A DNA stretch of 64,000 bases from Lepeophtheirus salmonis (GCF_016086655.4 NC_052141.2:10168001-10232000); one strand, 5' to 3'; positions 1 to 13,645 are shown, numbered from the stretch's first letter. Numbers and translations are program-made. The notes: generated by a model not told the origin, from the sequence alone.

Positions 1-29
1 TTGCCGTTTAACCAAGTTACTCCACAAAA

Positions 30-600
30 GCAATCACATGAGTTGAACAGCATGTCGTTACTGTTACAGTATCACCCAACCTTTCCTCTAAAAAGAAACA
101 GAAAAAAGGCCCAAAATCAATTGCTAGTTATACCAACTGCTATTTATCTCTGAAGTACTCCCAGACTATCATTTATATATTATTTGTCCACAATTTTATA
201 TGTAATGAAATTAAGTAATTATAATAATAATCAATTAATTTAATTTTTAAATTTTTTTGTCTCGTATATATTTCATAATATTAGAATCATACATAGTATT
301 TTATTTGCAACTGTATTATAATTTATTATATTGCTAAGTTATATTTTATTAAAAGCGTACATTTGTATTTCTATGTCATAGCAAAAAAAAATCTTTATAG
401 AAAAAATGAGATGGTCTGGTATACACAAAGATCCGACGAGGGATATACAAGAAATCGTATTCCTGTCCTTTTGAAAATAGAACACACATATGTATGTATA
501 TTATGAAATATCTATGAAGTGAGACGAAGTAATCGACAGCTGACAACAAAATACATAGGGTATTTTTCTGTTAGCGAGGTAACACCATGGGAGACATTCT
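30..600 (+). repeat. dispersed repeat B, longest copy
   Basis: This non-coding block starts near CAACCTTTCCTCTAAAAAG and runs through CTATTTATCTCTGAAGTACT, a long AT-rich middle (CATACATAGTATTTTATT) and a tail ending GAGGTAACACCATGG. The same order of motifs is found at 22440-22800 and 43400-43690, with fragments at 20810-20910 and 29345-29480. The tail (515-590) also matches the palindromic repeat P. No protein is encoded. Confidence 0.6.
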
Positions 601-1059
601 ATAACATTAAAAATAATCACAACGGAGGGAAAAAGAGGTGTATAAGGATTTAATTGAAAAATGAGGACTATTCAGGAGTTCCCTTCTAATAAGCTGAGTG
701 TTGAGGGTCTCCAGTGTAATATAAAAGTGGGCCATGCTTGCTTGTTTTAAATTTCCTTATAGCAACGATACAAAGTTTTCAGGATGAAGGTTTAAGAAGC
801 TCCTTATCTGTCCTTTCGAGGTAATTCCAGAATGTTGCATCTATGCCCTGGAAGTGGTATTAAAATTGAGAGGTTCATCATTACCTTTAAAGTGAAAGAG
901 CCTCAGATAGAAATAGGCTCCGCGTGGAAAATATACACTCCAGAAAGGCTCTTCTTTGAGTACGGTCGATAAAAGTTCTTCAGGGATCTAAATTACTCGT
1001 TGCTCATCACCTCATATTAAAAATGCTTTCTCAAACTAATAATTATTATTTTATTCTAT

Positions 1060-1225
1060 AGGAGAGAACATGGAAGTGTTGAGTACCTACGCATGAGTGT
1101 ATATGAAAAACTGGGAGTAACATTAGGGATTTGTTGATGAGTTATCTTTTATATTATTAAAGCAAAGTTTGCCTATTTGTCGACGCATAAAAACACCGGG
1201 CAATTCTGGTTACCACGACACCAAT
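1060..1225 (+). repeat. dispersed repeat D copy
   Basis: It runs from GGAGAGAACATGGAAGTGTT through AACTGGGAGTAACATTAGGG and TATCTTTTATATTATTAAA to CACCGGGCAATTCTGG. Matching blocks lie at 45640-45810, 54820-55040 and, inverted, at 41940-42180 and 50330-50600. It is non-coding. Confidence 0.5.
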
Positions 1226-1789
1226 TTGAGCTCTGTGCCTCATTATGTTTCAAAAAATGGTCAATTATACATTTTTAATAAACGTTTTGTATTACGTTGA
1301 CCTATAGCCATGACTCCTCAAAATTTAATAACCTAACACAGTGACCATTTACAATCTTCGTACCAAGTTTGATCGAACTTGATCTATAACTTTTGCCGTA
1401 ATCTGGGTGACTAACAAACAAACAGAGCCAAAAACATTACTTCGTTACGGAGGTATAATTCCTAGTCATGGTAATGATGAAAACATGAATTAAAAATCAT
1501 TTTACGATTGAGATTTTGCAGTTAAGTCACGTATCTTTTGAATCATTTCCCAAATATATAACTATCATTTTATTTGAGCCGATTGATAATTATAATGGGT
1601 TGTAATTGGCTCCGATATTTTACTCCGAACACACAGCCAACAATACTGCAAAAATATCTTATTTCTGTCATATGAGGAGATGTGAAATCTATATTTGTCG
1701 TGTGATTCACTATACATAGAATCTCATGTTTTTATTGCACACATCACAACAATTTCCCACTCACGTGAAAATGTTGTATATTTGGTGTG

Positions 1790-2100
1790 TCAACCTAAAA
1801 ACAATATTGAAAAAAAAAATCAAAGAAAAAAAGAAATTCCCATTTTTACTTTATACAGCTTGATATTTCATAGACATATTGGAGTCAACTATAGGTGTAT
1901 TATTCACATTTGTGGGATAGGCTAAGATACCGAATTTTTTTTAGTACGATTAAGAACCAGTATTTGATTTATGAGATATACTTCCAATAAAATATCTCAA
2001 TTCCCATTATTTTATTGTGACTATCAATTTTGACTACTTTAATTGCAATTCGCAACACACCAAAAGGGCTTATAATAATATTTTTTTATAGAAGTTGACT
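1790..2100 (+). repeat. dispersed repeat C copy, 5' part
   Basis: It starts at AACAATATTGAAAAAAAAAA, continues with a TTTACTTTATACAGC block and reaches ATATTTCATAGACATATTGG and TTTGTGGGATAGGCTAAGAT. This is the clearest copy of the 5' part of family C, and it shows that the 27.26-kb and 10.2-kb fragments belong to the same family. The ORF at 1695-1925 overlaps this repeat and is not a gene. Confidence 0.55.
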
Positions 2101-2394
2101 ATAATCTATCAAAGAATACAAATATTGTTTTTCGATTTTGGATGTTCTGTTTTGATATTATTTAAAATTCAAAGTAATTTATTATTCAATTAACTAAATA
2201 ACTCTTGCAAAGACATATTGAGCAAATTATCAATTGCATTTTCCTATTAAAACATTTAGATTTTTCAACATTTATTTCTAAAATGATATAAAATTCCATG
2301 TATCGTCACATTTTTTCTGATTAAAAATTTTATAAAAAGTCATTATATCATTAAAATCCCAATTTACGTTTTTATTTCATATATTAATTAGTAC

Positions 2395-2960
2395 ATGCAA
2401 CCTAATATTTCATAGACATATTGTAATCAATTATAGGTTCTGTATTCAAATTTCTGGGAGAAGTTATGATACCCAAGAATTATAAATATAGTTTAAAATC
2501 TTTATTTGATATAAGAGACTTATAATGGCCCCGATATGGTCCTTCAAACAGAATCTGTCAATTTATATTCTTATATAGGGATGTCTTAATTGTTCCTACT
2601 CGAGTGGATCATGAACGTTTTTTAATCATATTACTTTGTAAGCAAAGTAATAGCGAGTGACTTCGTCTTGCAGCAAAATAATAAAACTCCCTAAATGATT
2701 ATTTAATACAAAATACAGGTGTATGTTATTCATATAGAGGCTGCTGTTAATTGAAAATTAGGAAGGAAGACACTTTTTAATGTATTTATGTTGCAAGCAG
2801 AAGCTACAGACTGTCACACCACCTACATTACATGTTAATGTAAGTTTGTTAGTTTGCTCATGACCTATTTGTTGAAGGAAATGTACGATAATTCGTCGAA
2901 GAATACACAAACTCAATTTGTAGTAAAATCAGCTTTTGTGTTGACGGACAACAAATATTT
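2395..2960 (+). repeat. dispersed repeat C copy, longer
   Basis: It opens with CCTAATATTTCATAGACATA, continues GATACCCAAGAATTATAAAT and ATATGGTCCTTCAAACAGAA, and ends in the family's 3' segment ACGATAATTCGTCGAAGAAT. A copy of motif H (GCTACAGACTGTCACACC) lies inside it at about 2800. It is non-coding. Confidence 0.5.
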
Positions 2961-4090
2961 CTAGTGACAACTGTTGATAATTAAACTATTTCCTCTTGTT
3001 AGGATTCTGAACGTTGATTTACTAATTGGAAAGTGGGAGTAAAGGATGACATTGCCTCATTACCAATTGAGTCATTTCCCCTATTCTTTTTGAAGGTGCA
3101 ATGACGATCTTGCAATTTTAGGGTGACTATATTTTCCTTTCCAAAGACAGAAGCGTTATTTGACGGTTTTAGGGTTTAAGGGGGGAGGGATTATTGTGAA
3201 TACTTTAACATTTAAAAATATAAGAATACCCAAGTATTCATAAATTTTGATTCATATTTATTTTGAATATTTTTTTGATTTTGTTTATTCAATAATGTCA
3301 ATTTGAATTTTATTTTAAATTGAATAATATGTCTGATTTTTGATGTAACCCATCAAAAACCGGGCATATCCTGAATTTTTTTTAAAGTCCTTGGACGGAG
3401 ATAAAAAGTGAACATATAAATGGAAAAGTGTACGGTTGATCTCCTAAACTCATATTAAATCTCATCAACTGTGAAAACCCTTACTGTTTTTTTTCCTCCT
3501 TTAAGGCTGTACTTATGAACAAAAAAAGGCGAGCATGGAGAAGAGATCTTGTCTCGAGTAATTAGAGAGTTGATGATCTCCAAGAAATAATCGTGTTTTT
3601 TTTCCTTAGAGCCGGGTTTTTATATTACTTCATAAAACTCGAATTATCATTGACCAGTTTTACTTGTGACACATCACTACTAATTAGTATTTATCCCACA
3701 TGATTTGGGGCCTTCTTCCTTCCCCTTCTCTCTTTGTAAGAAAAGTTTATAGAGGCTATAAAGATTTTCATGTTTTTATTATATGTCTCCTGATATGTTG
3801 AACTTAAATAATATCGCACTAAATTGTGAATATTTCTATTATTAACTAATAAATAGTCCAACTCTTTAGAGTAATGACGAGATTGGCTATAATTAACAAT
3901 TTATAATTAGTGCCCTGAGTGTTCATCTACTATAATCGAATCAAATCCCACTACACACATCCTAAATAATCCAACAACTTGTAAGACTAATGACGTACAC
4001 TAATTGACAAATTATATATGGCCTTTTTTAAGGAATAGTCAAAAGATGCATTATAAACATTGATGTTCCTTCGGTAAGTAAAAATACAAA
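2961..4090. other. no gene seen
   Basis: This is AT-rich sequence with homopolymer runs and no protein-like frame. A purine-rich AAGGGGGGAGGGA stretch lies near 3179. Nothing supports a gene. Confidence 0.5.
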
Positions 4091-4470
4091 AAAAAAACAG
4101 AAAATAAATGTAGGAAAACTTCAGAATTTGAAGAATGTTTTGGAGGAGAGTAGATTAGCTGTCATGACGTTTTATTAGATCCGCTGCAAGTAGTCGAGAG
4201 AGGAAGGTAATAAACACAAATCCCACTCCATATGTGGCAAGAACATATAGGCTGATAAATCCGATGGCAATCCTCAATTCTGCTCCAAGTCCAACAAGGA
4301 ATACCAGTTATTTAATCCGGAGTAAACCCTCATTGTGCCTCTCCGTCTTTCATGAACACACGCAATAGTCACATTTTTATACTTAGATTTTCCCTTCTCA
4401 AGAATTAAATAATAATTATAACAGCTTTGAATAATAAAAATACTATTCAGATTACCCAACGAAAAACGTT
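4090..4470 (+). repeat. dispersed repeat A copy
   Basis: It runs from AATTTGAAGAATGTTTTGG through TTAGCTGTCATGACGTTTTA and GCAATCCTCAATTCTGCTCC to CTTCTCAAGAATTAAATAAT. The same sequence of blocks recurs at 22265-22440, 27690-27900, 52850-53140 and 57430-57740, and inverted at 7540-7690, 12650-12900, 13840-14190, 16850-17350, 20090-20400, 28000-28460, 29110-29290 and 56870-57130. It is non-coding. Confidence 0.6.
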
Positions 4471-5390
4471 ACTCCCGCTTCATAGGACATACGTTATACA
4501 CCACTAATTATGTAGCAGTATTGATGTTAGGGGTGTAATTATAATTTTATATTTTGTACAAGTTGGGATTTTTGATCTAGTTGTAACTTGTATAAGTAGA
4601 TTTGTACAAGTTACAACTTATTTGAGGTTTTATGAGGTTTTATTTAATTATAACATCAGTCATTTCAATTACCAAGGAATAATGATCATTTGATCAATTC
4701 AAATTAAGGATTTATGGTTATGTATAAACGAGTTATGTAACTGTGGGCATTGCCACTTAATAACGTGCCACATAATAACTTTTATGAATTAGTAATTGAG
4801 GCATAAGCATACTCAAACGTAGATACTCTCAATTTATCATTTAAAAGTATTCAGCTCATTTTTTGGTTGAGACTCGGTCCAAGACCAAAATTTAATAATA
4901 GTCCAAACCTTGACTATTTTTTTCCATCTCACTATATAAAGAATTGGTATATCAAACTTGATATTTTTACTACATAAAATGAACAAATTCCTAATAATAA
5001 ATCTTGATTAAACTCCAAAAAATGGCTTTAAAAATAATTAAAGACTTAACATTTGTATTGAATAATATTTTTTGATAATGAGAAGTAGTGATATTTGGAT
5101 ATAATCATAATAATATGTATTAAAATCCTTCTTCTTCTTTTTTTTGGTCGATTAAGTAAGAAAAAAATAGGATAATTAGAGAAAAATATCTTTCTTTCCA
5201 TTGTAACATTTAATTTTTATCTAACATATGGAAATATGATTGATATAGATGGTATCACTTCTTTTTAACACATTTTAGGGTTAGATATATAATAAAACTA
5301 GCAAATACAGAATTGATTTTTGAAAGACAGTCCTTTTATATATTGATCCTATTGTGATTGTACATCTTACTATCTTCCTGAATATTAATG
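4471..5390. other. no gene seen
   Basis: This is AT-rich sequence without protein-like frames. A local inverted motif around ACTTGTACAAGTTACAACTT occurs at 4555-4625, and otherwise nothing. Confidence 0.45.
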
Positions 5391-5760
5391 AAAATAAGAG
5401 GTCCATTTATAAAACTTGGTTATTTAGGCTCTCAAAATGGCCAACATCTACAATGCCGATCTTTTTATTGACATTGATATTACGTCAAATGAAGGCGTAA
5501 AGGTATGAATAAATGTTTAGGGACTTACAATATTAAACATACCTCCTTGTAAAAATTCAATTATGATTCAAAGATTTTTAACATAGAAATAGCAAAAGAA
5601 CTATACATTTTTGGCATTCAATAGTTCATTATTTTACATAATATTAATTAAAAAAAGGGGTTTCATTGTTATACAACTCTGTTTTTTAGGCCCCCAAAAT
5701 GACCTAGATCAATAATGCTGACATCACGTGAAAAAGATGAGATAGGGTTTAATCTTGAAA
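5390..5760 (+). repeat. two direct copies of dispersed repeat F
   Basis: Copy 1 (5390-5500) contains GGCTCTCAAAATGGCCAACA followed by a TACGTCAAATG block. Copy 2 (5640-5760) contains GGCCCCCAAAATGACCTAGA followed by CTGACATCACGTG. A third, rearranged relative lies at 10950-11040 (CATGTGACGTCAGCATTG...GGCGGCTATTTTGAG). It is non-coding. Confidence 0.4.
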
Positions 5761-6519
5761 GAAGACGGACTTGACTCAACCAAAACGATAAAGCGAAGAT
5801 TTGCAGAGGATCAGTAACATTTTATAGGGTTTAAAATCGTAGCTTCTTTGACGCATATTTTGGGTAATATGTTTATTTATTTATTAATCGACTAGTGGCT
5901 AAGGGTGCTCTGCAGAATATTATAAACTTGTTGTAACACATTATAAAAAATAAAGTCAATGAAACATAATGATAACAAACCCAAAAAACGAAAACGATTT
6001 AGAGGACTTGGGAGCAGGAACACACAATATTTGAATATTCCATAGATGATCCATATATTAATGATGAGGTAATTTTTGACTATTCTAATTCAAATTAATA
6101 ATATATAAGTATAACATGATAAAGTTCAAATACCTTTACCTAAATATTACTCATAAAAACATAATAATCCTATAATTATAATAGATCAAAATGAAATGAT
6201 ATTATTAATCTATAGCTCGGCATTTGAATGACCAATGTTGTAATTAAATCATGTATTTTAAGACGAAGAAATTGGTACTTGTACAATTTGAAATTCTGAC
6301 AGATATCTCAACTTATACACAACATAGATATTGAAAATAATACAGGCAAATTGATTTTTATTTTTTAATAGAAATATATCTTTAATTTATGAGCTCATTA
6401 TTCGTGATATTCGGTCATTTTTTCCTAATTAAATCACCCATAATATTTAGATGGTAGTAATAAAACACTTTCCTAACCTTTGACTCATGGGGTTATAATC
6501 AACAGGCAGTAAGAAATGC

Positions 6520-6740
6520 TCTTCTTCAAGGATATATATATAACATAGCACATAGTATTTGAGAGTCAAATCTACTATCAAATTTCTCACTAATAGGGAA
6601 AAAGGAGATTATGAGCTCTAGAAGCTGCAACAGCAACAAACATGCTCAAAAAGGTGCTTTATCAACTAAGCAGCAGCTGCTTGTAGATTTTGGTCCATGC
6701 GCCTTATTTTTTCTTTTTGCTATTTAATTTCTTTCATCTG
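6520..6740 (+). promoter_or_regulatory. possible promoter and short first exon
   Basis: A TATA-like GATATATATATAA near 6530 is followed about 80 nt later by an ATG at 6610 that opens 38 codons (MSSRSCNSNKHAQKG...) rich in CAG/CAA. A possible donor AAAAAGGTGCTT lies inside it. The higher GC and codon look differ from the surroundings. No downstream exon was found, so this is only a suggestion. Confidence 0.18.
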
Positions 6741-6999
6741 CTTCATGACAAAAAAAAAAAAAATGGGAAAGAATGAGAAAAGAATAAGAAGAAAAAAATC
6801 CAACAATTTCAGTTAGGGAAATAATAATAAAAATATTAACACATCTGCTACTTAAAAAAGAATCCATTTCTGACCCGAAAAAAAATGGAATCCAAAACAT
6901 CAGTAATGTTCTAAAGTTACAAGAGTGAGGAGAGACAACCAAGAAATACCGTGTCCTACAGTGGACATTCTTCAACAAAGTGATCGAACTCTGCAAACA

Positions 7000-9550
7000 G
7001 TTTCGAAGATAGGTAGGTGAGAACTTTATATATTTAAGACCTAAGTCATATATATCTATATATATATATATAATTAAGGAGATTGACCCTCCTTCTTCTT
7101 ATTAAAAGGCCTTAAGGCATTATTCATTTACTTTATTCGCTTCTAGTCAAATGTACCTTTATAGTTTTATAATTATGCCCAAATTTATTTGAAAATTCCT
7201 TTGTGATTGTTTTAATGTATTCCCCCAATAATGTTTATAAAATTTTGATTTATAATTAGAGCTGTAAAAAATATGACTTGGAAATAGTGTGATATTTTTT
7301 GTAATTGGTTATTTGAACGGATTTTTTTACATTCCAAAGTTTTATCATTAATATTTATTTATTGATTGAGCACAAATAAATATATAGTGATTATTACCAT
7401 TGCGTCAGCTCAAAAAAGATAGATAGTAACAATGACATTTTACTTGGGGTTATATCATGTTGGACTTGAGAAGTATTAAGGATCTACGTCGAAGTGATTT
7501 GTCTGGCCTAGCTATATGTCCTTTCTATATACAGATTGAGATTTGTGCTTAATTCTTTCTAGTCATGGCTGCATATAGCTGATCTAATATAAATGTCATA
7601 CCAGCTAAACTGTTCTCCAATCAAACATTCTTCAAATTGTCAGGATATCCACCTTCTTTTTTTTGGTTTCTTTTATTTTTACATACACCCCCAATAATCT
7701 TACAAATTCGATCTATCACAATCAACCTTATTTATTTACAACAATTAAATAACATAGCTTCTTAACCCTTCCAACCTTGAGAAATCCTTTTCTCAAAACT
7801 ATTAATTGAATTTTTCACAGAAATGAAAATTCTGAATAGGCCGAGTAAAAATCAAGACTTTACTTGTCTTCAACCTGAAAGTCCAAACATTACATCTCAC
7901 CCCCCTTATCTTTTCGACTATACAACCCACTTTTGACGATTAATATTATCCTCATAAATGAAGACGATTTTGTTTTTGTTCATCTGCGACGCCATTCCTC
8001 CATTTATTTCGTGTTTGTAGACATTGCATATATTCCCAGGACCATTGTTTCCGTCGACGACTTACATACTCATATGTTAGGTCATATTTTACACAACTCT
8101 GCTTATCACGTGTTCACTCTACATTCAATATTGCATCCTATAAATTAAGGACTTATAAATTGAAGCTAGGTATATAAATTGTAGACGGTTTTGAGACACA
8201 TAATTTAACTTGAATAATACACGGATATTTAATATTATGTACATATTAGTGTTAATTGGACACGTTAACATTTTTGAGTTCAAATTTTTGAGCTCAATCA
8301 ATATAACCCTTTATTAAAAGTTACATATTATATTTAGTGTATCTTTCTTCTTTTTAACATAGTATTTAAATCATTACTTGAGTAGTCTGAGTTTTGATGA
8401 CTATTCGATTTAAAGTAAAGATCATTTACCTCAAAAAATATTTCGGTGTAGTTCCCGTCATTTGGTCCTATCTACAAAATACGGGAGGGGTTTTGAAATT
8501 GCAAATACCAGCAACAGAGCTGTTTGTTAATGAAAAATTCTTTAGATGGAGGGTTGCGTTATGAAAATCGAGTTTATTTTTATCTCGCCTATTTTTTAGG
8601 AGAAATTGAAGAGTGAATATTCATTATTTAGGTATTTTCATTATTATTTGAGTAGTGAACTTCCTTTTCTATTTCATTCAATTATATTAAAACTGGAAAA
8701 ACTGAGGAAAGGACCATTCCTAGTTCCTAGATAAGGTAATAGACTTCAAAGATAATTCCTAGCTAATACAGAGTAATGTTGATACTATAATGTTTAACTA
8801 CATCGGACCAATTTAATAAAAATTAAAAAAAGTAAATCTTCAAATGATCAATTTACAAAAAATAAAAAAATATGTACTTTAAAAAATAAACACAATTTTC
8901 ATCACTATCTATGTGTATAGAATTATATGCCATGGAGGTATTTACTTTGTAAGGAGGGGGAGTTAAAAAAAAGTATACCAAATAGGAACATGGGAGAGAG
9001 GAGGGAGAAAAAACGCAAAAACAAGGCTCCTTTTTGACATTTGTCGACTTGAGTAAAGTATAGTTGTTGTTTTTTCGAGTTCAAACAATACCCGAGTCCA
9101 ACACTCTTTATACTATATACGCACTGGAAGAGCCTACTAAGTCTGCATATGCACATAGATACTTGTATAGTAGTCTGAGTGTTTATTTTTTGCATTTAAT
9201 AATTATGTCTACAACAACTTATTTGGTTGAAAAATAATTTCTTTATAATTTTTTCTATTAATATAACTTGTAGAATAATTCTTTTATTATATATATAATT
9301 TCTTGGAATTGCATCCATAAAACATATGTCTTATGTTCATCCACGGTTTTCCCGCCTTACAAATAACCCGTCATACAAGTTTATAAAAATCTTCATTTAT
9401 GTCAGTGTAACAATATAAGGAAATATGTGGTAGAGATGTGATGTGTTAACAATAAAACAATCTTAAACACAACTCAAGAAAAATAAACATCCAAATTTAA
9501 TGGCCTACAATTTTTTTATGTATATTTATGATAATTTACCGATGAATACA
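7000..9550. other. intergenic, with repeat fragments and simple repeats
   Basis: A (TA)n-type tract lies at 7048-7075. Repeat A fragments in inverted orientation occur at 7540-7690 (ACATTCTTCAAATTGTCAGG) and near 8080-8110 (CATATTTTACACAACTC), with another fragment at 8640-8700. Frames at 7933 and 8923 overlap repeats or look random. No gene is supported. Confidence 0.45.
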
Positions 9551-9554
9551 AATG

Positions 9555-9880
9555 TACAGGGCCCCAAATGAACTAGTCACACAGAGAAGTAATTTTATAA
9601 TATTGCTTTTAATTTTGAATATTAATTGAGAAAATGCAGAAATTTTATTCAATATGGCCGCTTTTAGTCCGAACAACATACCTAAACCTCTTGAAGGTAG
9701 CTAACATGCATAGTTTCTTCTGGGATATCCTTCCAGGATACATCTGCCTCAGTCATTAACTGATTCTTATTTGTCCTATGAATTGCATTAGTAGAGTTGA
9801 TAAATCCAAGGAATTGCAGTTTGTTGTGGAAGGAGGACTCAAAGTCCTTTGCCCAGGAAAGATGAAAATTGGCTAAAAAA
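9555..9880 (-). mobile_element. Tc1/mariner transposase fragment, C-terminal part
   Basis: The minus strand reads GFINSTNAIHRTNKNQ, then MTEADVSWKDIPEETM, then, in another frame, RFRYVVRTKSGHIE and a stop at 9645. This matches the region from just after the third catalytic aspartate to the typical GGHIE end of IS630/mariner transposases. The aspartate motif itself is no longer readable. A TACAGGGCCCC end preceded by G at 9555 looks like the 3' terminal repeat. The N-terminal half is absent, and a repeat C copy lies just upstream (9990-10205). At least one frameshift makes it dead. Confidence 0.6.
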
Positions 9881-9989
9881 CACTTTTGAAGAATGTTTGC
9901 TATTTGTGCTAGGATATAGTGCCCCCATTAAATTCATTCATGATTGTTTTCTTGTTGAAGGGACTCATATTAACTCATATTGTTCCTCT

Positions 9990-10205
9990 TTTTTTTGTCG
10001 GATGTGCCTTTTTCATTGTTGAGGAGGGGGTGCACTATAGTTCAAATTCTTGAGTATCTTCAATCATCCCAGTTATTTGAATACTTAGCCTATAACTAAC
10101 TCAAATAATCCTATGAAATATGGGCTTGTATGTATATATGAAGTAAAAAAATATATTTGGATTTTCTCTTTTCTTGATTTTTGTTCAAGATTGTTTTTAT
10201 GTAGG
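9990..10205 (-). repeat. dispersed repeat C copy, inverted
   Basis: Reading the minus strand, ACAATCTTGAACAAAAATC is followed by TTTTTTACTTCATATATAC, ATACAAGCCCATATTTCATA and CTGGGATGATTGAAGATACT. The order equals that at 1790-2000. This copy shows the undisturbed joint TATACATACAAGCCC that is interrupted by a mariner at 26.3-27.25 kb. Confidence 0.5.
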
Positions 10206-11740
10206 CATATATGTACAAAAAAGAAATATAATTCTGATTTAAAAGCCGAGGGATTGTCTATCTATAAAATCCCTTATATTAATTGAAAATTTCTTTAAAG
10301 ACTAAAAAATGGGGGCAAATCTTTGTGTATATGTTATCAATTATTATATAAGTCCGCATAAATTAAATTATAAACGTGTCAAAACGACTTAAAAGTCATG
10401 TAATTCTTATTATTATTTTTTTAATAATAAAAAAACTTGGCTGTGCCTCCAAAATCTTAAGGGATTCATCATTTTGTTGTTGTAGTTGTTTTTCAACTCA
10501 ACTTCTTTTATCTTTTTTTTTTTTTGGAGTAGTTCCCTCGGTTTACATATTACGTAAGAATATAACTTTTGCTTACAATATGGAAATTATTATAATGATG
10601 ATTTTATTTTTGAAATGAATGATGTCATTTTGACTCTCCTTCACCCTTCTCCCTACTTAAAAGTCTCAAAGGGGATTATGACTCACGATAGGCATATATA
10701 TAATATACTTTATATTATATTTGCATAACTTGTATACCCCGAGAAATAATTTGAATCACAATATTACGTACCTATGTACTTGAATACAAGTTGTAACCCT
10801 GGATAAATAAATACTGAGAGGGAACAAGATGTAAAGATGATTAAGCAAAAGTATCAGCTAACAAAAAAATGTAAAATGTGTTTTTAAATTTGTTTGTTTT
10901 CTTAAATTAATATAATCTGCAATTCCAATTGGATAAACGATATATAGCGTTGTCATGTGACGTCAGCATTGTTGATGGCGGCTATTTTGAGAGAGACATA
11001 AATAACACAGTTTTATACCAACTAAAACCCTTTTTTCATTCATATGAAGGAAAATATTAAGCTATTGGATGACAAAATGGGACCAACAAATGAAAAGACT
11101 TTAGCCCTTACTCTCTATCAAAAATATATCCATATATTGCTCAGTTTTAACTCATATCTGAACCTAAAATATATTCAAAATATATTTTAGTTCATCATTG
11201 TACAATCTTATTTCCATAGTGTTGACAAAAAAATGACGAAAGTAATCGAAACAAAAATATTTTTCTTTAATTACCCTACTTTTCTCCTCCCTAATCAATC
11301 CAAAACAAAATTAATTGTTCAAATTTTACAGTGTATCGACATAGATCCCACATATTTATATTTGTCAATGATTCAAGCTACACTAAACGTTCCATATACA
11401 TATTAAGAGTGTAATTTTTGACTTTTTTATCGACAATAACTCATTGTGGATAATTGTATAGGGCCGTGGCAGATTTTAAAGTTCAAGGATCTAGGGTTAC
11501 ATCACGTCTACATAAGTATGCACAACCTACCAAAGCGGGGATATTAATAATTCAAGATGAAATGATGGCACTAATTAACTGCTGCTAATAGTAAATAGTT
11601 AGTAAACTAACCACACATTCAAATCCTCAAGATGGCTATGTACCGAGTCTTGTAAACAACTTACCAATAGTAAACAACACTTTTAAAATTGCTGGTGTTA
11701 TAATACTTTAGTACTCGTAAGATGTTATGAGTAGTATTTG
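10206..11740. other. no gene seen; repeat F relative inside
   Basis: This is AT-rich sequence. The frame at 10376-10618 runs through homopolymer-rich DNA and looks random. A repeat F relative lies at 10950-11040. AAATATATTCAAAATATATTT near 11166 is a small perfect palindrome-like hairpin. Confidence 0.4.
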
Positions 11741-12070
11741 ATTCGTCTAAAAAGACTGCAGTCCTTCCTGATTCATTTTGTCAGTCCTAAAACGGTTCTT
11801 TTATGGCAACTACAACAACTGAAATGGTGTAGTTACTAACTACGTGATTACCTGTTGAAATTTCATCATAAACTCTTTTAAAGAGACAAAATACCTTAAA
11901 TTTAAAGTAGGAGGGTGTGGCTATAACGTATAATGCTAAAGTATTATAAGTTATAGCTATATTTCAACAAATTCTTCAATCAAATAGCTAGGATCGAAGA
12001 AAATAAAAAGATTTCTAGGACCGTAGGACCGAATATCGGTCCTTAAGATTCATGAATCTTGAAAAAAACT
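11740..12070. repeat. degenerate repeat E-like segments
   Basis: Scattered motifs of family E occur: GACTGCAGTCCTTCCTG and TCAGTCCTAAAACGGTTC near 11755-11800, and GGACCGTAGGACCGAATATC near 12020. Copies at 15600, 17010, 48300 and 58460 are better preserved. Confidence 0.35.
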
Positions 12071-12649
12071 GGGCTTATTCGAATAAGACTGAATGGGGAA
12101 TATGTCACTGATTAGGAATGGAAACCTAGGAGCGATCCAACACTACATATGAGACGTATAAATACTAAATTGTACACAACATTTTTTTAAACTTTGTCGG
12201 GATTTTTTTATATTAAACTCATCCTATACAAGGTTTTATGAAGGACGAATGGCACATTTTAAAAATCGAGTGAACTAGAAAAATAAATTGAAATGAGACC
12301 AAATCCAAAATATTTTTTTACCAAAAAGATAAAAAATATATTTTTCCTTCCAAAAAGTCCGAAACATTAATGCTTTATTTTTTTCAAAAAATGTCAACCT
12401 ATTTGTCCTTTAAGCCAATACTCTTCTTTTTTGAAAATCCTAAGATGGTCACATTTTAATAAATAATAAACATCAGCAGCTAGAGGTCACTCAAAAGAAG
12501 ACGTCGAGGATGTATGGTGAAAATGATTAGATATGTCCCATTAACTAGAGTTGTAAATTTTCGCCAATAAAAAATTATGTAACCGTCAATCTGATTTTTT
12601 TTTTTTCTTTTTCATTTCATTTACAAACCTCTCATCATTATTATTTATT

Positions 12650-12900
12650 TCTTCTTGGGGAAGGAACATAAAAGTATAAGGTGTGTGCACTCATGAATTA
12701 AGAAAGTAAAACTGAGGGTTGGTTGGTTGGGGATAAATAAGTATACGTCCTTGTTAGACAGTAGAATTGTGTTTCGGTATCGGGTCTATGTCTTTTGATA
12801 GATACAGAGTGTATTTTGTGTTTATTCCATTCTTTTTCTACTAGTACTTGTTTGTTGGTAATTTAATTAAACACACCAACAAGATGACAACAAAATAAAG
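12650..12900 (-). repeat. dispersed repeat A copy, inverted and diverged
   Basis: It carries the family's sequence in inverted order: a TTTATTTCTTCTTGGGGAAGG block, GGGTCTATGTCTTTTGATAG and AATTAAACACACCAACAAGA. It is more diverged than most copies. The following 12900-13640 holds A/T runs and nothing gene-like. Confidence 0.4.
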
Positions 12901-13645
12901 TCAAGCAATGTATCACTGTGATACCCGTAGGTTGAGGCATAACCGTTAAAAAATGAGATAAATGATCTCGCAACCTCATTAGAGCTTGATATTAATCTCT
13001 CTAAAAAATATACATGAAAAGTGTGTAGTTTTTTTTTTGTTTTTTTTTTGAAAGATGTGTTGATAGTTATCGCATGAAATGTTCGTTTTTTTAATATTAT
13101 ATTATCTATTAACTACTCCCTTCTTGCCTGCTTGGAACACCATCGTTTGCCTTACAAAGTAAAGAACTTGGGGCACGTGATGTGTTTTTCTTTTTTTCTT
13201 TTTTTTTGCTCTAAATTACAGCTTTATATTTATATACTTTATATATACATATATAATCTATGAAATAGATCATTCTTATGCATGTTTCTATTGTTGAAGG
13301 ATTACCCCCCTCCCCCAACTGCAGTAATTGTTCTTTTGCAACAATACATTCATACAACCTCGACCTCAAGGAATGAAAAAAAAAAGAACTCAAATTTCGT
13401 TCTTTTTTAAAAGAAATATACACAAAATGAATTTGTGATTGAAGTTTAATATAATACACATATACCTAGTGATTGATCACTAGTTATTTAAGAGCTTTAC
13501 TTCAGTGTGGGTCTCTCTCTTTGATTATATATAGTAATTTATATTTATAAATATCCACACTAACGGACCAATATTAATTCAATAATCATCTCTTCCATTC
13601 TTAGGACGCCAACGTAATTAACAAAAAATTGACAATCCATACAAA

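Noticed and set aside
1695..1925. 76-codon ORF
   Set aside because: It overlaps dispersed repeat C and reads through its A-rich block; the other C copies are not open in this frame.
6724..6996. 90-codon minus-strand ORF with a Phe/Ser/Leu-rich, membrane-like sequence
   Set aside because: The hydrophobic look comes from A/T homopolymers; no start context, splice sites or family match.
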